DNA of 6,322 bases from the NCBI GenBank assembly GCA_024653385.1, contig JANLFZ010000093.1, forward strand, positions 9,187 to 15,508. Direction: 5' to 3'. This stretch comes from Thermoguttaceae bacterium (GTDB lineage: Bacteria; Planctomycetota; Planctomycetia; Pirellulales; Thermoguttaceae). The notes under the pieces are model-generated. The model had not been told where the DNA came from. It worked only from the letters and a program-made list of their open reading frames with translations, and made no database searches. The position numbers and the translations under genes are program-made. Shown in pieces: positions 4,857 through 6,322 of this stretch (position 1 is its first letter; each line of letters begins with the position of its first letter).

Positions 4857-6322
4857 TTACTCCACCTTCCATTCCAGGATGCCTGCCGACCATTTCGGTT
4901 GGAGCTGCGCCTCGATACGCAGGGCCTTGGTGACCACCGGCTTGAACGTGACCCGGTTGAACTTGTCTTGCTCGACGCCGTAGGCCGAGGCCCCTTCGAC
5001 CGGCTTCCATTGGTCGCCGTCGCGGTACAAGAGTCGCCACGACTGGGGCACCCGGCAATGGCGCTGGACGCGCCCGTCGTCGAACCAGTAGACCGACACG
5101 GCCGAGACCTTCTGCGGCGAGGGGAATTCGTACTCGACCCATTCCTTGGTGCCCAGGCGGTCGTACCAGGTGAATCGGGGTATGTCGTGGTCGCACGAGT
5201 TCTTGGGTTCGATCTCATCGCACAGCGCGGTCGGGGTGCCGCCGAATCGGTCGCAGAACGAGGCCGTGGCCTTGGTCTGTTCGGCCAGCGTCGGCGGCGT
5301 GCTGGGCCCGAGGGTGGCCGGGTCGAGCGGCCGGTAGAGTCGGCCTTCCCAAGCCGGGTCGTCGGTCTTGGGGGTTTTCGCCTTGCCGTCCTGCCGCACC
5401 CACACCACCATCTCGCCCGGCGCACGGTGGTCCCAGGCGTAGTAGGGCACGGCGGTCACGGGGCGGTCGCCGCGGGCGAGGGCCTTGATCACCGTCACGC
5501 CGCCGAGGAGATCGTCGCGGTGTTCCGTGGCGAACTTGGGGTCGCGCGCGAGGACGAGGTTCCGCACGGGCCCGCCGTTGTCGACCGCCTCGAAGCAGTA
5601 GACGATCGGGCCCCGCCGGATCGCCACCCGGCCGTGGTCCGCCTTGACCTTGGGATGGGCCTCGATCCGCTCGACGGGCATGGGCAGGTCGAGGACGATC
5701 ACCTCGCCCGGCACCCAGAGGCCGCGAAGCCGCGCGTAGCCCTTGTCCATGCGCACCTGGATGCCTTTGGCCGGGTCGTCGGCAATGGTCGACTTCTCGA
5801 CGCCGATTTGCGCGTCCTTCGACCAACCGGGAATCCGCAGGCAGATGTCGAACGGGCCGGGGCTCTCGGCCTCGACGCGAATCCGCACCTTGCCGTCCCA
5901 CGGATATTGCGTGTCTTGGGTCAACTTGACTTTGGTTCCCTTGACCGGCACGGTGGCTGTCCCCGCCACGTAGAGGTTCACGAACACGCCTTCGTCGTTG
6001 GTCGCGTAGACGTACCCGGGCACCGAGGGGACGAGCCGAACCACGTTGCTCGGGCAGCACGCGCAGCCGAAGAACGGCTGGCGGTGGTGGTTGCCCGCCG
6101 AGGCCAGCGGGTTGACGTAGAAGAAGTGCTGGCCGTCCAGGGCGATGCCCGAGAGCACGCCGTTATAGAGGGCCTGTTCGAGCACGTCGGCATAGCGGGC
6201 ATCGCCGTGCAAGAGGTTGAGGCGATGGGCCCAGAACACCAGGCCGATCGCCGCGCAGGTCTCGCAATAGGCCGATTCGTTGGGCAGTTCGTAGGCGTCG
6301 CCGAAGGCCTCGCCCTCGTGCC
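4857..6322 (-). CDS. GH127 (DUF1680) beta-L-arabinofuranosidase-like protein, C-terminal 487 aa (partial)
   Basis: This enzyme family removes beta-L-arabinofuranosyl groups from plant-type glycans. The gene is open to the right edge, so the start and any signal peptide are missing. The GTG at 6237-6239 is an internal Val codon, because family-conserved sequence continues upstream of it. Visible residues 2-24 carry EGEAF, YELPN and CETCA, and 86-92 carry CACCPSN. By comparison with Bifidobacterium HypBA1, E4 in GEAF is the acid/base (Glu322), E20 and C22 are Zn ligands (Glu338, Cys340), and C88-C89 are the nucleophile/ligand pair (Cys417, Cys418). Beta-sandwich regions follow, with FDICLRIPGWS and IRRGPIVYCFEAVDN typical of DUF1680. 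The last 135 residues or so (about 353-487; WVEYEF, KVSAVSVYWFDD, WRLLYRDGDQW, LRIEAQLQ) look like an F5/8 type C (discoidin, CBM32-like) carbohydrate-binding domain. The catalytic set is intact, so the product is probably active. Actual sugar specificity in this broad family is unproven. Confidence 0.93.
   Translation of the reverse strand, partial: HEGEAFGDAYELPNESAYCETCAAIGLVFWAHRLNLLHGDARYADVLEQALYNGVLSGIALDGQHFFYVNPLASAGNHHRQPFFGCACCPSNVVRLVPSVPGYVYATNDEGVFVNLYVAGTATVPVKGTKVKLTQDTQYPWDGKVRIRVEAESPGPFDICLRIPGWSKDAQIGVEKSTIADDPAKGIQVRMDKGYARLRGLWVPGEVIVLDLPMPVERIEAHPKVKADHGRVAIRRGPIVYCFEAVDNGGPVRNLVLARDPKFATEHRDDLLGGVTVIKALARGDRPVTAVPYYAWDHRAPGEMVVWVRQDGKAKTPKTDDPAWEGRLYRPLDPATLGPSTPPTLAEQTKATASFCDRFGGTPTALCDEIEPKNSCDHDIPRFTWYDRLGTKEWVEYEFPSPQKVSAVSVYWFDDGRVQRHCRVPQSWRLLYRDGDQWKPVEGASAYGVEQDKFNRVTFKPVVTKALRIEAQLQPKWSAGILEWKVE

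Noticed and set aside
4697..5425. Minus-strand open frame of 242 codons overlapping the GH127 gene
   Set aside because: It is an Arg-, Pro- and Ser-rich out-of-frame shadow of the GH127 C-terminal domain, typical of GC-rich DNA.

Overview
This is a GC-rich chromosomal window. It probably comes from a planctomycete (Pirellulales-like) or a close relative. That is an inference from three things: a GH127/DUF1680 protein with a discoidin-like C-terminus, a small FHA protein, and intergenic DNA full of short inverted repeats of a kind common in such genomes. No rRNA or other marker fixes the taxonomy.

Layout from left to right. (1) Minus strand, 1-320: the N-terminal PHP region of the DNA polymerase III alpha subunit (dnaE), cut off by the left edge. 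It has a candidate extended -10 promoter near 378-386. (2) 431-630: a large imperfect inverted repeat. Each arm is built from about five 14-nt units plus 7-nt half units. (3) Minus strand, 642-1322: a 226-aa FHA-domain protein with its own sigma70-like promoter. (4) Plus strand, 1568-1640: tRNA-Phe(GAA), with no encoded CCA, a promoter with the same -35 hexamer as the FHA gene, and a terminator-like hairpin behind it. (5) 1694-2194: a gene-free stretch before speA. It holds a good match to a sigma54 -24/-12 promoter, a run of compact stem-loops, a 14-bp hairpin with a T-rich tail, and a further hairpin. This is the least explained part of the window. (6) Plus strand, 2195-4120: speA, biosynthetic arginine decarboxylase, complete. 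(7) Plus strand, 4120-4692: an unrecognised 190-aa protein with one N-terminal membrane segment, overlapping the speA stop codon by one base. (8) 4693-4856: a convergent intergenic spacer with a hairpin and an 18-nt tandem repeat. (9) Minus strand, 4857-6322: the C-terminal 487 residues of a GH127 (DUF1680) beta-L-arabinofuranosidase-like enzyme, cut off by the right edge.

Most of the genes are functionally independent: replication, phosphothreonine signalling, translation, polyamine synthesis and plant-type glycan breakdown. The only clear operon is speA with the 190-aa gene, which look translationally coupled. No CRISPR array, transposase, phage gene or classical defence system is visible. 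The best candidate for something undescribed is the structured region between tRNA-Phe and speA. It could be a small RNA under sigma54 control, a leader of speA, or a dispersed repeat; the sequence alone does not decide.
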